The position numbers were made by a program, and so were the translations under genes. Below, in pieces: positions 16,358 through 24,011 of a stretch of 64,000 nucleotides of DNA; position 1 is the first letter of the stretch, and each line of letters opens with the position of its first letter. The stretch comes from Edaphobacter dinghuensis (GTDB lineage Bacteria; Acidobacteriota; Terriglobia; Terriglobales; Acidobacteriaceae). Location: the NCBI RefSeq assembly GCF_014640335.1, contig NZ_BMGT01000003.1, positions 417,149 through 481,148 of the forward strand, given 5' to 3'. The notes under the pieces are model-generated. The model was not told the DNA's origin and did not search any database. It saw only the letters and a program-made list of their open reading frames with translations.

Positions 16358-16798
16358 TTACTTTTTGGCGAAGGAGCGTACAAGGATGACCATGTTCCAA
16401 ACGCCGTCGGTGTTCAGACGGTCACCTTCGCCGGTCATCTGGCCTTTGCCGTTCTTGATGATGTAGAAGATCTCGCCGTCGGAGAGGTCTTTGAGGGCTG
16501 CGGGGTCGGTGTAGTCCTTGAGCGGAGGCTTTATGTCGGCGGCGAGGTCGCCCTTGCCGTTGCCATTTTCTCCGTGGCAGACGGCGCAATCGTACCCGTA
16601 CATCTTTTTAGCCTGGGCCTGAGACTCAGCCGTGGGCTTTACGGGATTGACCAGAGTTTTGGCGTCGGCCGGCATTGCGGGAGTCGCTGCAGCGGGTGCA
16701 GACGCAGGCGGAGGTGCGGCTGCGGATGCGGAGGTCGGTTGCTGGGGCGAGGGGACGAAGAGCAGGAGAGCGGGAAGAGCGAACAAAGGCTTCAACAT
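16358..16798 (-). CDS. Small secreted c-type cytochrome
   Basis: A 146-residue exported monohaem cytochrome c. The signal peptide is MLKPLFALPALLLFVPSPQQ, followed by a Pro/Ala-rich linker to about residue 50. The haem site is Cys71-Ala-Val-Cys74-His75 in YDCAVCHGENGNGKGDLA, and the sixth ligand is probably the methionine in GKGQMTGEGDRL. ATG at 16798 is chosen because AAGGTGG lies 5 nt upstream. Starts further out would hide the signal peptide. It is divergent from the 16910 gene with 111 bp between. Such proteins carry electrons in the periplasm, with partner unknown. Confidence 0.88.
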   Translation of the reverse strand: MLKPLFALPALLLFVPSPQQPTSASAAAPPPASAPAAATPAMPADAKTLVNPVKPTAESQAQAKKMYGYDCAVCHGENGNGKGDLAADIKPPLKDYTDPAALKDLSDGEIFYIIKNGKGQMTGEGDRLNTDGVWNMVILVRSFAKK

Positions 16799-16909
16799 GC
16801 GAGCCACCTTACTTGTCGACGGCATCTTATGCCTCAACCGATCCAATGGGAAGCTTTATCTTCTTTCAAGGCCAGAGATCATATAATTCACCGGCTGGCG
16901 GAGGGATGG

Positions 16910-17770
16910 ATGCGGCAGGGAGGGTTTCATCGTTGGAGACGGTTGCAGGGGGTTCGCCGGTGGAGTTGGGTGCTGTTGCTTCTGGCTGCGGGAAGAACAG
17001 CCTTTGCCGGGCCGCCGTTTCAGACAGACGATCCCGACCCGGTGGCTTATCGGCACTTTGAGGCGTATGCCTTTGAGTTGTCGGATGGGACGGTTCCGGG
17101 TGGGACGATGTTGGAGATTCCTAGTTTTGAGATGAACTGGGGCGTGGTGCCGAATGTTCAGCTACATCTGGTCGTTCCGGTGGGGGCGAGCTTTGCTCCG
17201 AATGGAGGGCCGGTGCATTACGGCGTTGGCGATACGGAACTGGGCGCCAAGGTACGGCTGGTGAAGGAGACGAAGCGGGTGCCTGAGGTGGGTATCTTTC
17301 CTTTTGTGGAGCTGCCCAGCGGAAGTGCGGCGAATGGGTTGGGGGTGGGGACGACGTGGTATCGTCTGCCGCTTTGGATACAGAAGAGCTGGGGGCCGTG
17401 GACGAGTTACGGCGGGGGCGGAGAGGCGGTTGTGCCGCAGACGGGGTATAAGAACTATCCGTTTGCGGGATGGCTGGTGCAGCGGCAGATGAACAAGAAG
17501 GTGATGCTGGGTGTGGAGCTGTTTGGGCATGGTGCGGAGGGTGAGGCGGCGACCAGCACGCGGTCTTCGACGATGGCTGACCTTGGCGGATCGTATGAGT
17601 TCAAGGATGGGTTCGATCTGTTGTTCGCGGCGGGGCGAAGCGTTGCAGGTCAGGCAGAGACGTATACCTATCTGGCGCTCTACTGGACCTGGGGCAAGGA
17701 TGCGAAGGGCGGAGACGAAAAGGGTGGCGGCGCGCCGGGCGGAATGTTGCAGAAGATTCATCTGCGATAA
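16910..17770 (+). CDS. Secreted beta-rich (barrel-like) protein of unknown function
   Basis: A 286-residue exported protein. The start at 16910 follows GGAGG by 5 nt and gives a clear signal peptide (RRWSWVLLLLAAGRTAFA-GPP). The mature part begins PFQTDDPDPVAYRHFEAYAF and continues with amphipathic strands (NVQLHLVVPVGASF, DTELGAKVRLVKE, VPEVGIFPFVELPSG, KVMLGVELFGHGAEGEA, FDLLFAAGRSV, YTYLALYWTWG), like transporter-type outer-membrane barrels related to MetA-pathway proteins. It ends in a Gly/Lys/Asp-rich tail. It heads a rightward set with two membrane proteins and faces a cytochrome gene. Confidence 0.65.
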   Translation: MRQGGFHRWRRLQGVRRWSWVLLLLAAGRTAFAGPPFQTDDPDPVAYRHFEAYAFELSDGTVPGGTMLEIPSFEMNWGVVPNVQLHLVVPVGASFAPNGGPVHYGVGDTELGAKVRLVKETKRVPEVGIFPFVELPSGSAANGLGVGTTWYRLPLWIQKSWGPWTSYGGGGEAVVPQTGYKNYPFAGWLVQRQMNKKVMLGVELFGHGAEGEAATSTRSSTMADLGGSYEFKDGFDLLFAAGRSVAGQAETYTYLALYWTWGKDAKGGDEKGGGAPGGMLQKIHLR

Positions 17771-17830
17771 AGAAAAGCAGGCAGAGGTACGGGTGCTATT
17801 GTCGGAGACAGTTGTGGGCGAGGTGGCTTG

Positions 17831-18400
17831 ATGGAAGTGACGGTGCGGGGCATTGTGTCGGGTGTGCATGGCCTGTTGTTCGGCGGATTTTTTCTGATGG
17901 CGATCTTTGGAGTCGTAGTTGAGCTGTTCCGTTCGGCCTATGCGAAGGAGCCGTTCGAGCTTACGGAACGCGGCTATTCGCTGGAGAGAATTTATCTGAT
18001 CGTGATGGCCGCGCTGGGATGGGCGGCGGTGCTTTCAGGTGCTTATGTGGTGTATCCGTGGTATCGCGCGGCGCTGCCTGCGGGGGTGACGAATCTGGCC
18101 GGCTATCCGCAACGACTGTTGATGTCGAGTGCGGCAACGGTGGAGTGGCACACGCTGGGGATGGAGTGGAAGGAGCATGTGGCGTGGTTTGCTCCGATTG
18201 CGATGACGATGGTGGCTTATGTGTTGGTGAAGTATCGCGGCTCGTTGAAGCGGCACGGCGAGATGCGTCGCGCCGTGGTTGCGTTTGCGGTAGCAGCGCT
18301 GCTGGCTGGAGGGATCGCGGGATGTTTCGGCGCGCTCATCGATAAGGCTGCGCCGGTCGAGGGTGGAGGGACGGTGCATTTGATGGGAGGTGCGCGATGA
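17831..18400 (+). CDS. Four-helix membrane protein, unknown function
   Basis: A 189-residue integral membrane protein with helices at about 7-32 (GIVSGVHGLLFGGFFLMAIFG), 52-75, 116-136 and 147-169. A soluble loop between helices 2 and 3 contains AALPAGVTNLAGYPQRLLMSS and EWHTLGMEWKEHVAW. Its histidines and lysines could be functional, but no family motif is recognised. ATG at 17831 follows GAGGTGG. It overlaps the next gene by 4 bp and starts 60 bp after the secreted protein gene. Possible role with the neighbouring cytochrome is inference from position. Confidence 0.6.
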   Translation: MEVTVRGIVSGVHGLLFGGFFLMAIFGVVVELFRSAYAKEPFELTERGYSLERIYLIVMAALGWAAVLSGAYVVYPWYRAALPAGVTNLAGYPQRLLMSSAATVEWHTLGMEWKEHVAWFAPIAMTMVAYVLVKYRGSLKRHGEMRRAVVAFAVAALLAGGIAGCFGALIDKAAPVEGGGTVHLMGGAR

Positions 18401-18759
18401 ATAGGAGCGTGGCGGAGGAGAGTTTGAGGGAGCCGGAGGGGCGGCTTGCCAATGGGCCTGGCGGGGCTGCGATTCTGAGTGCCGGGATTGGATGTTTTGC
18501 GATCGGCGTGCTGGCGCTGATGGGTGACGGCTCGAAGAGGATGGCGGGCCTGTTTACGTTCTATCGGCCAACGGGGCCGCTCTCGGGCGTAAGTACGTTG
18601 GGTATCGTGGTGTGGCTGGCGGTTTGGGTTGTGCTTGCGAGACGATGGCGGACGAAGGTTGTCGCCATGGGCAAGGTGAATCTTGCAGCGTTTATTTTTC
18701 TCGCGCTTGGCCTTCTGCTGACGTTTCCGCCGATCGGGGATCTGTTGCTGGGAAAGTGA
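18397..18759 (+). CDS. Three-helix membrane protein, unknown function
   Basis: A 120-residue membrane protein, with an acidic N-terminal tail and helices at about 23-45 (AAILSAGIGCFAIGVLALMG), 62-83 (VSTLGIVVWLAVWVVLARRW) and 92-115 (VNLAAFIFLALGLLLTFPP). The start ATG overlaps the preceding stop codon as ATGA. Its last 68 bp overlap the 3' end of the converging antiporter gene on the other strand. I do not recognise the family. The coupling says it works with the four-helix protein. Confidence 0.6.
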   Translation: MNRSVAEESLREPEGRLANGPGGAAILSAGIGCFAIGVLALMGDGSKRMAGLFTFYRPTGPLSGVSTLGIVVWLAVWVVLARRWRTKVVAMGKVNLAAFIFLALGLLLTFPPIGDLLLGK

Positions 18760-19990
18760 TGGGAGCGAGAGCGCGGGCGCGGATGGATGCCGGGAGGATG
18801 AGGACGTTGGTGAAGAGGATGAGAGCGAAGGTCAGGGACGGGAAGTAGGCGAGGCCGGTTGGGGCGGCCTGAATGACTTCGAGGGCGAGGACGGCGGTGA
18901 TGAGGCCGCGTGGGATCAGCAGGGTGGCGAACTCTAGTTCGCGGTAAGAGGCTCCGCGCCATACGATGCGGCTGCAGAAGACGGCAAGGATGCGGGCGAT
19001 GAGAAATACGCCAAGAATGCCGAGGCTGGGGAGGAGCTGTTTTTTCAATCCGTCGAACTGGATCATGGCTCCGAGCAGGACGAAGAAGAAGCTGCGGACG
19101 AGGAATGCCAGCTCGGAGTGGAAGGAGTGGATCTTGTCGCTGTGGCCTGGCGCGATGATCTCGAAGCCGAATCGCTGCATGGAATTTTGCGGATCGAGCA
19201 GGCTGGCGAGTGTGGCGCCGAAGACCATGACGGCGAAGAGCGAGCTGCCGCCGATGGCGTCGGTGATGGAGTAGACGATCAGGACGACGGCGAAGGTGAG
19301 GACTTGCCAGAACTGCTTGTCGGAGACGCTCGGCAACAGGCGCACCCAGAGGAATCCGGCGGCGACGGCGACGACGAATGCCAGCAGGAATTTGAAGATG
19401 AACATGGCGAAGGCGCTGCCGAGAATAGCGCCGCTGCTGGTATGCAGGGACATGCTTCCGCCGTTGGCGAGGCCGAGGAGGACGCCCACGCCGATGGCGC
19501 CGAGACCGTCGCCGAAGGAGGCTTCGATGACGAGGGTGGTTTTGAGGTCGTGGCGGAGGTCGAGCTGGTCGAGGGTGGGGAGGATGATGGAACTGCTCAT
19601 GCAGGCGAGTGCCGCTGCGATGAGGAGCGACGGCATTCTTTCCATGCTGAGGACGCGCATGCAGAAATAAGCGACGCCTGCGAAGGTAAGGCCGTAGCTG
19701 AGGATGGCCAGCGTCATGCCGGCGGTGAACTGCTTGAGGGCGCGACGGAGGTCAAGCTCGAGGCCGGCGGCGAAGAGGATCAGGATGAGAGCGACGGTGC
19801 CGACTCCGCGAATGAGCTCAGGGAAGCGGTCGGCGTGAATCCAGTGCAGGACGGGGCCCAGAACAATGCCGCAGATGAGAAGGACGATGACGTCGGGCAC
19901 ACGGGTGCGGCGGGAGAAACGATTGGTCACGAAGGCGAGAACGAGCAGGCCGCCGAGCAGTCCCAGAAAATTGGTGAGAGTTAAAGTCAC
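18692..19990 (-). CDS. Monovalent cation:proton antiporter (CPA2 family)
   Basis: A 432-residue inner-membrane transporter with about twelve helices. Family features include the N-terminal FSRRTRVPDVIVLLICGIVLGP, the LILFAAGLELDLRRALKQF stretch after it, the unwound-helix region SSSIILPTLDQLDLRHDLKTTLVIEASFGDGLGAIG holding the essential aspartates, and a long final set of helices ending near VLILPAS. No TrkA-N regulatory domain is attached, unlike KefB/KefC, so it is closer to the short NapA/GerN type. It exchanges Na+ or K+ for H+. The 3' end overlaps the convergent membrane-protein gene by 68 bp. Confidence 0.88.
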   Translation of the reverse strand: MTLTLTNFLGLLGGLLVLAFVTNRFSRRTRVPDVIVLLICGIVLGPVLHWIHADRFPELIRGVGTVALILILFAAGLELDLRRALKQFTAGMTLAILSYGLTFAGVAYFCMRVLSMERMPSLLIAAALACMSSSIILPTLDQLDLRHDLKTTLVIEASFGDGLGAIGVGVLLGLANGGSMSLHTSSGAILGSAFAMFIFKFLLAFVVAVAAGFLWVRLLPSVSDKQFWQVLTFAVVLIVYSITDAIGGSSLFAVMVFGATLASLLDPQNSMQRFGFEIIAPGHSDKIHSFHSELAFLVRSFFFVLLGAMIQFDGLKKQLLPSLGILGVFLIARILAVFCSRIVWRGASYRELEFATLLIPRGLITAVLALEVIQAAPTGLAYFPSLTFALILFTNVLILPASIRARALAPITFPATDPRSAETSAEGQAREK

Positions 19991-20014
19991 AGGTTACAGA
20001 CTAATTGCTAGGCG

Positions 20015-21124
20015 TTATTTGGGTTGCGTCTGGTTGAGGAAGTCGGCCATGTAGTCCTTCCATACGGCGGCCTGGGTGTGGGTTCCGTGGCCTCGGGTGG
20101 CGTCGGAGATGGGGATGAGAATGAACTTTGCGTTGGGCATGAGCTTGACCATCTTTTCTGCGATGCCAAGCTCAGGTGGATTGATGAAGTCGTCGGCGGA
20201 GTTGATCCAGAGAACGGGAACGGTAATGGTGCTGAGGCGGGCGCTGGGGTCGTAGTTGCGCGAGGCATCGAGGTAGTAGATGAAGTCGTTGGCGTCAGTG
20301 TTGGCTGTGCTGCGGGCGAGGGAGCGGTCGGCGTAGGCTTCGGCGGCGGCGCGGGTGGGCGCAGCCTTCTGCATCTGGAGCGGACTGGAGCCCATGACGA
20401 GCAGCAGCTCATTGGCGGCGCGGAGACCGACGACAGGTTCGGTGGTGTAGTCGCCGTTCTTCCATGCAGGATCGTTCTTGATGTTTTCGATGGACATGTA
20501 GCGCATCATGCGGTTGCGTCCGGCGATCTGGACGGGGAGGCAGGCCATTGGCATCAGCGCGTCGGCGAAGTTGGGGTAGGTTTCGCCCCAGACGAAGGAC
20601 TGCATGCAGCCCATGGAGGTTCCGAAGATGAGGCGGAGGTGATCGACGTGGAGGCCGTCGACGAGCATGGTGTGCTGGCTGGAGACCATGTCGTCGTAGT
20701 CGTAGTGAGGGAAGCGCATGCGCAGGCCGTCGCTGGGCTTGCTGGACTGGCCGTGGCCGATGTCGTCGGGAAAGATGAGGTAGAACTTCGTAATGTCGAG
20801 GGGCTGGCCAGGGCCGAAGAGGATGTTGGAGAACTGCGGGGCGAGGAGCGAGTGGGCGTTGCCGCCGGTGCCGTGGAGCAGGAGGATGGCGTTGTCGATG
20901 TGGCCGGAGGCGTCGCGGTGTGGCGTGCCGAGGGTGAGGTAGTGGAGCTTCAACTCGGGGAGGGTTTCTCCGGTGCCGAAGCGGAAGTTCTTGATGATGT
21001 AGGTGCCGTCTGGTGTGGGCCATGTGATGGGTTGCGTGGCCTGTGCCGTTGGAGACGACATGGTTTGTGCGGGGGCTGAGATGATGCAGGAGAGAAACAG
21101 GGTGATGAGAGCTGCGAAGCGCAT
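20015..21124 (-). CDS. Secreted alpha/beta hydrolase (homoserine acetyltransferase-like)
   Basis: A 369-residue exported hydrolase. The signal peptide is MRFAALITLFLSCIISAPAQ. The fold resembles MetX-type acyltransferases: ELKLHYLTLGTPHRDASGHIDNAILLLHGTGG, then the nucleophile elbow IFGTSMGCMQSFVW (Ser in GTSMG), the acid in VLWINSADDFINPPE, and the histidine in GHGTHTQA. An exported location argues against a methionine-biosynthesis role, so a periplasmic esterase or amidase is more likely. The ATG at 21124 is the start of the exported protein. The longer open frame upstream is non-coding and includes hairpin copy 3. Confidence 0.82.
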   Translation of the reverse strand: MRFAALITLFLSCIISAPAQTMSSPTAQATQPITWPTPDGTYIIKNFRFGTGETLPELKLHYLTLGTPHRDASGHIDNAILLLHGTGGNAHSLLAPQFSNILFGPGQPLDITKFYLIFPDDIGHGQSSKPSDGLRMRFPHYDYDDMVSSQHTMLVDGLHVDHLRLIFGTSMGCMQSFVWGETYPNFADALMPMACLPVQIAGRNRMMRYMSIENIKNDPAWKNGDYTTEPVVGLRAANELLLVMGSSPLQMQKAAPTRAAAEAYADRSLARSTANTDANDFIYYLDASRNYDPSARLSTITVPVLWINSADDFINPPELGIAEKMVKLMPNAKFILIPISDATRGHGTHTQAAVWKDYMADFLNQTQPK

Positions 21125-21206
21125 GGTTGTTTCCTCGTGTCCGATTGGAATTGAAAGAGGAGGGCAACGCAAGGTCTTCATTGGTTGTGTTGGTGAGCTA
21201 AGGGAA

Positions 21207-21258
21207 GACAAAATACAGGGGTCTCTCCACTTCGCTGCGCTTCGGTCGAGATGACGTG
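21207..21258 (-). repeat. Dispersed terminator-like hairpin element, copy 3
   Basis: Both conserved arms with the centre TCGCTGCGCT. The right arm ends 26 bp from the stop codon of the leftward M61 peptidase gene, and the element lies between it and the downstream hydrolase gene start at 21124. Orientation relative to the upstream gene is the same as in copies 1, 2, 4, 5 and 6. Confidence 0.85.
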
Positions 21259-21284
21259 CTTTGATGTGGCTTCTCTGAAAGTGG

Positions 21285-23225
21285 CTATTCCTGTTTTGTC
21301 GTGGGTGCGGATTGCGGTGTGGTGAGGGGTTTGGTGATGTCGTCGAGGTAGTCGGGTGTGCCTTCGATGCGCTCAAGCGAAGGATAGCGTTCGCCGCCGT
21401 GGTAGTTGAGGTCGGTGAGGGTGACGAATTGATCGGTTTGCAGGATGAGGTGGATTGGCGCGGTGTTGCCTTTGGACTGCTTGATGGCAGCTTTGAGTGC
21501 GTCGGCGGAGAAGATGATGCCGTCGACGGCGATGATCTTCTGGCCGGGGATGAGTTTGGCGTTGTCGGCGGGGCCGCCCCAGCGGACGTCGGTGATGGTG
21601 CCGTCGTTCTTGATGTGGATGCCGAGGGAGTACCAGACATCGGGGCCGGGATGCGGTTTATCTGCCGAAGCCATGGTCTTCTCGGATTTGCTTGGCTTGT
21701 CGGTGTAGACGAGCTTGTAGCCGCCCTGTTCGATGCCTTCAAGATTGGCGTTCGAGGAGAGAGCAGTGATGCGGGTGTGGAGGAAGGTGGCCCAGTCGTA
21801 GGGGACGACCTGGTTGAGATCCTGCACCAGTTCGTCGAAGTGATAAGGAACGATGAGCGGGCCTGTGTTGCCACCTTTGCCGAGGAAGATGCGTTCGAAG
21901 TCGTTGAGCGATTTTTTATTGTTGGTGAGCTTGCGGATGGTGGTGTCGGCGTCGAGCCAGAGGAGTTCGCCTTCGAAATAGTAGTCCTGGCCGCGTCTCC
22001 AGTTGGACCAGGCGGGATCGCCACCGCGAAGGATGCTGGCGGCGATGGCAGTATCTTCGGTATTGCGCCATTCGCGGCCACGTATGTTGTCCTGACGGGC
22101 GGCGACCATGGCGAGCATATCGCGGTATTGCTCCTGTGTGCGCAGGCCGGAGCGCGCGGCGAGGACGTTGCCGAGGTATTGGGTCATGCCTTCGTAGACC
22201 CAGAGCAGCGAGCCCTGCTGCATGGTGGCGAAGTCAGTTTGGTAGAGGTTGAAGGGGCGACGGTATTTGCCGTTCCAGGAGTGGGTGAACTCGTGGGGAA
22301 GGAGATCGGAATCGCCGAGTTGGTGATCGGCATCGGAGAAGCTTTTTTCGTCGACACCGTTGTCGGAGGACTGACCGTGCTCGAGGCCTTCGCCGCCGGC
22401 GACGTCAGAGAGGGTGAGCAGGAAGTGGTAGACGTGATAGTGGCGCGAGCCGTAGAGCGCTCCGGTCTCGCGGACGAGGTTGGATAGCTCGGCGAGGAGT
22501 TCGGGGCGGAGCTCGGAGTCTTCGGGCGCGTCGGCTACTACGTCGATGTAATGCTTCGGTGTGATCTCGGGAGCGAGAGGGAACTCGTGGAAGTACTCGC
22601 CGGTGATGACGGGGGAGTCTTCCAACTGCTCGACGGTGGTGTCGGCGTAGTGTGTGGTGGTTGCGCCGGGAGTGGTGAGGTGGTCGGCTTCGTCGACTCC
22701 GGTGTTGGCGGCGGTGGGTGCTCCGGTGCCGGTGGGAGTTAGGGCGGTGCCGATGCCCCAGCCTGCGGGGACGGTGACAGAGGGCTGGATGGGGATGTCT
22801 TTGACGGGAGTGTTGGCGGGGTAGAGAAGCAGTTTTTCCCACTCCAGGACGGCGAGCTTTGTGGAGACGCGAGCGGTGACGATGCAGTCGAGGTGAGCGT
22901 GGAGGGTGGTGACGCCTACGGGGATGGTGACGTGGAACTCGTAGAGGTTGGTGTCGTCGCGACGCCAGGGCAGAGTTTGACCGTTGGCCGTGAAGACGAC
23001 GCCGGTGATGTCGCTGACGGGGCCGGTGGGGCGGTGGTCGCCGGGAATCCACTCCGGCGTGATGAGGGTGAGGGGGCCGGGAGAGACGGGAATCTCGATC
23101 TCGGTGTGGTAGAGCTTGCGAGGTGCCTCAGAGAGATCGGCGGTGATCTGAATGGGAGGCTTTTGCGCGAGGGCGGGAAGGGTAAGGAGGAAAGGGAGCG
23201 AGAAAAAGAGGATTCGAAGTTTCAA
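21285..23225 (-). CDS. M61-family metallopeptidase with PDZ domain
   Basis: A 646-residue exported glycyl-aminopeptidase-type protease. The signal peptide is residues 1-20 (ILFFSLPFLLTLPALA). An N-terminal beta domain (ITADLSEAPRKLYHTEIEIPV) precedes the gluzincin domain with the zinc motif HEFTHSWNGKYRRP near residue 310. LLWVYEGMTQYLG supplies the third ligand glutamate. The C-terminal PDZ domain begins near residue 510 (LGIHIKNDGTITDVRWGGPADNAKLIPGQKIIAVDG). It probably degrades peptides in the periplasm. It is followed by hairpin copy 3. Confidence 0.92.
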   Translation of the reverse strand: MKLRILFFSLPFLLTLPALAQKPPIQITADLSEAPRKLYHTEIEIPVSPGPLTLITPEWIPGDHRPTGPVSDITGVVFTANGQTLPWRRDDTNLYEFHVTIPVGVTTLHAHLDCIVTARVSTKLAVLEWEKLLLYPANTPVKDIPIQPSVTVPAGWGIGTALTPTGTGAPTAANTGVDEADHLTTPGATTTHYADTTVEQLEDSPVITGEYFHEFPLAPEITPKHYIDVVADAPEDSELRPELLAELSNLVRETGALYGSRHYHVYHFLLTLSDVAGGEGLEHGQSSDNGVDEKSFSDADHQLGDSDLLPHEFTHSWNGKYRRPFNLYQTDFATMQQGSLLWVYEGMTQYLGNVLAARSGLRTQEQYRDMLAMVAARQDNIRGREWRNTEDTAIAASILRGGDPAWSNWRRGQDYYFEGELLWLDADTTIRKLTNNKKSLNDFERIFLGKGGNTGPLIVPYHFDELVQDLNQVVPYDWATFLHTRITALSSNANLEGIEQGGYKLVYTDKPSKSEKTMASADKPHPGPDVWYSLGIHIKNDGTITDVRWGGPADNAKLIPGQKIIAVDGIIFSADALKAAIKQSKGNTAPIHLILQTDQFVTLTDLNYHGGERYPSLERIEGTPDYLDDITKPLTTPQSAPTTKQE

Positions 23226-23308
23226 GGCAAGGGCCCTCTGTCAGCAATGCAGCGTTGTAAGCCGGATGAGCGAGCAGATTCTGTCGACTCATCCAGCTTA
23301 CAACTGCT

Positions 23309-23878
23309 TTACTTCGATGCGAGAGCAGACTCGATGGCGGCGATGACGGCGGGATCGTCGGGCACGACTTCGGGAGAGAAGCGAGCCACTACGTTGCCGT
23401 TACGGCCGATGAGGAACTTCTCGAAGTTCCAGAGGATGCCGGGTTCAGGGTTGGCGGTGGAGTTGTGCTTGCTTTGGAGGAAGCCGTTCAGCTTCTCGCG
23501 CATGGAGGCGCGGCCTTCGCCGGAGGCTTTGGGCTGGGCTTCGATGAGAGATTTGTAGAGGGGATGGGTGTCGGGGCCGGTGACGGCGATCTTGGAGAAC
23601 ATGGGGAAGTTGACGCCGAAGGTGCTGCGGCAGAAGGTCTGGATCTCTTCGTTGGTGCCGGGCTCCTGCGAGCCGAAGTCGTTGGCGGGGAAGCCGAGGA
23701 CGACCAGGCCGGAGTCTTTGAAACGGGTGTAGAGCTTTTCGAGCGCGTCATATTGAGGAGTGAGGCCGCACTGCGAGGCAACGTTGACGACCAGCAGGAC
23801 TTTGCCGCGATAGTCGGCAAGGGATGCGCCTTCGCCGGTGATTCGGGTAAGGGGGACGTCGTAGAGATTTGCGGGCAT
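23309..23878 (-). CDS. Glutathione peroxidase family protein
   Basis: A 189-residue thioredoxin-fold peroxidase. The active-site segment is NVASQCGLTPQYDALEKLY with peroxidatic Cys37. GFPANDFGSQEPG supplies Gln72, and GILWNFEKFLIGRNG holds the tryptophan-asparagine pair. Bacterial members usually use thioredoxin and reduce peroxides and lipid hydroperoxides. The resolving-cysteine position may be the Cys in IQTFCRSTF. The ATG at 23878 is preceded by AGGAG at 5 nt and gives the normal N-terminus MPANLYDVPL. The frame is open for another 26 codons upstream, but without family resemblance. Confidence 0.92.
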   Translation of the reverse strand: MPANLYDVPLTRITGEGASLADYRGKVLLVVNVASQCGLTPQYDALEKLYTRFKDSGLVVLGFPANDFGSQEPGTNEEIQTFCRSTFGVNFPMFSKIAVTGPDTHPLYKSLIEAQPKASGEGRASMREKLNGFLQSKHNSTANPEPGILWNFEKFLIGRNGNVVARFSPEVVPDDPAVIAAIESALASK

Positions 23879-23926
23879 GGGGGCTCCTGATGCTGGATTA
23901 TGATTTTCTATTTTGATGATAAAGGG

Positions 23927-23956
23927 ATTGTATGGAACTATTTTTTGACAGGACAA
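23927..23956 (-). promoter_or_regulatory. Probable sigma70-type promoter of the glutathione peroxidase gene
   Basis: Read leftward, TTGTCC, an 18-bp spacer and TACAAT lie about 50 bp before the ATG. The -10 box matches consensus at five of six positions and the -35 box at four. No operator is apparent. Confidence 0.4.
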
Positions 23957-24011
23957 TGAATCGCAAGAAGTTAGATGCGCGCTTTGACAAACGGGTTACT
24001 ATACAAAAACG

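Noticed and set aside
21125..22081. N-terminal extension of the alpha/beta hydrolase to 22081
   Set aside because: A proper signal peptide begins at 21124. The extension is Ser/Thr/Pro-rich antisense of the M61 gene and hairpin copy 3.
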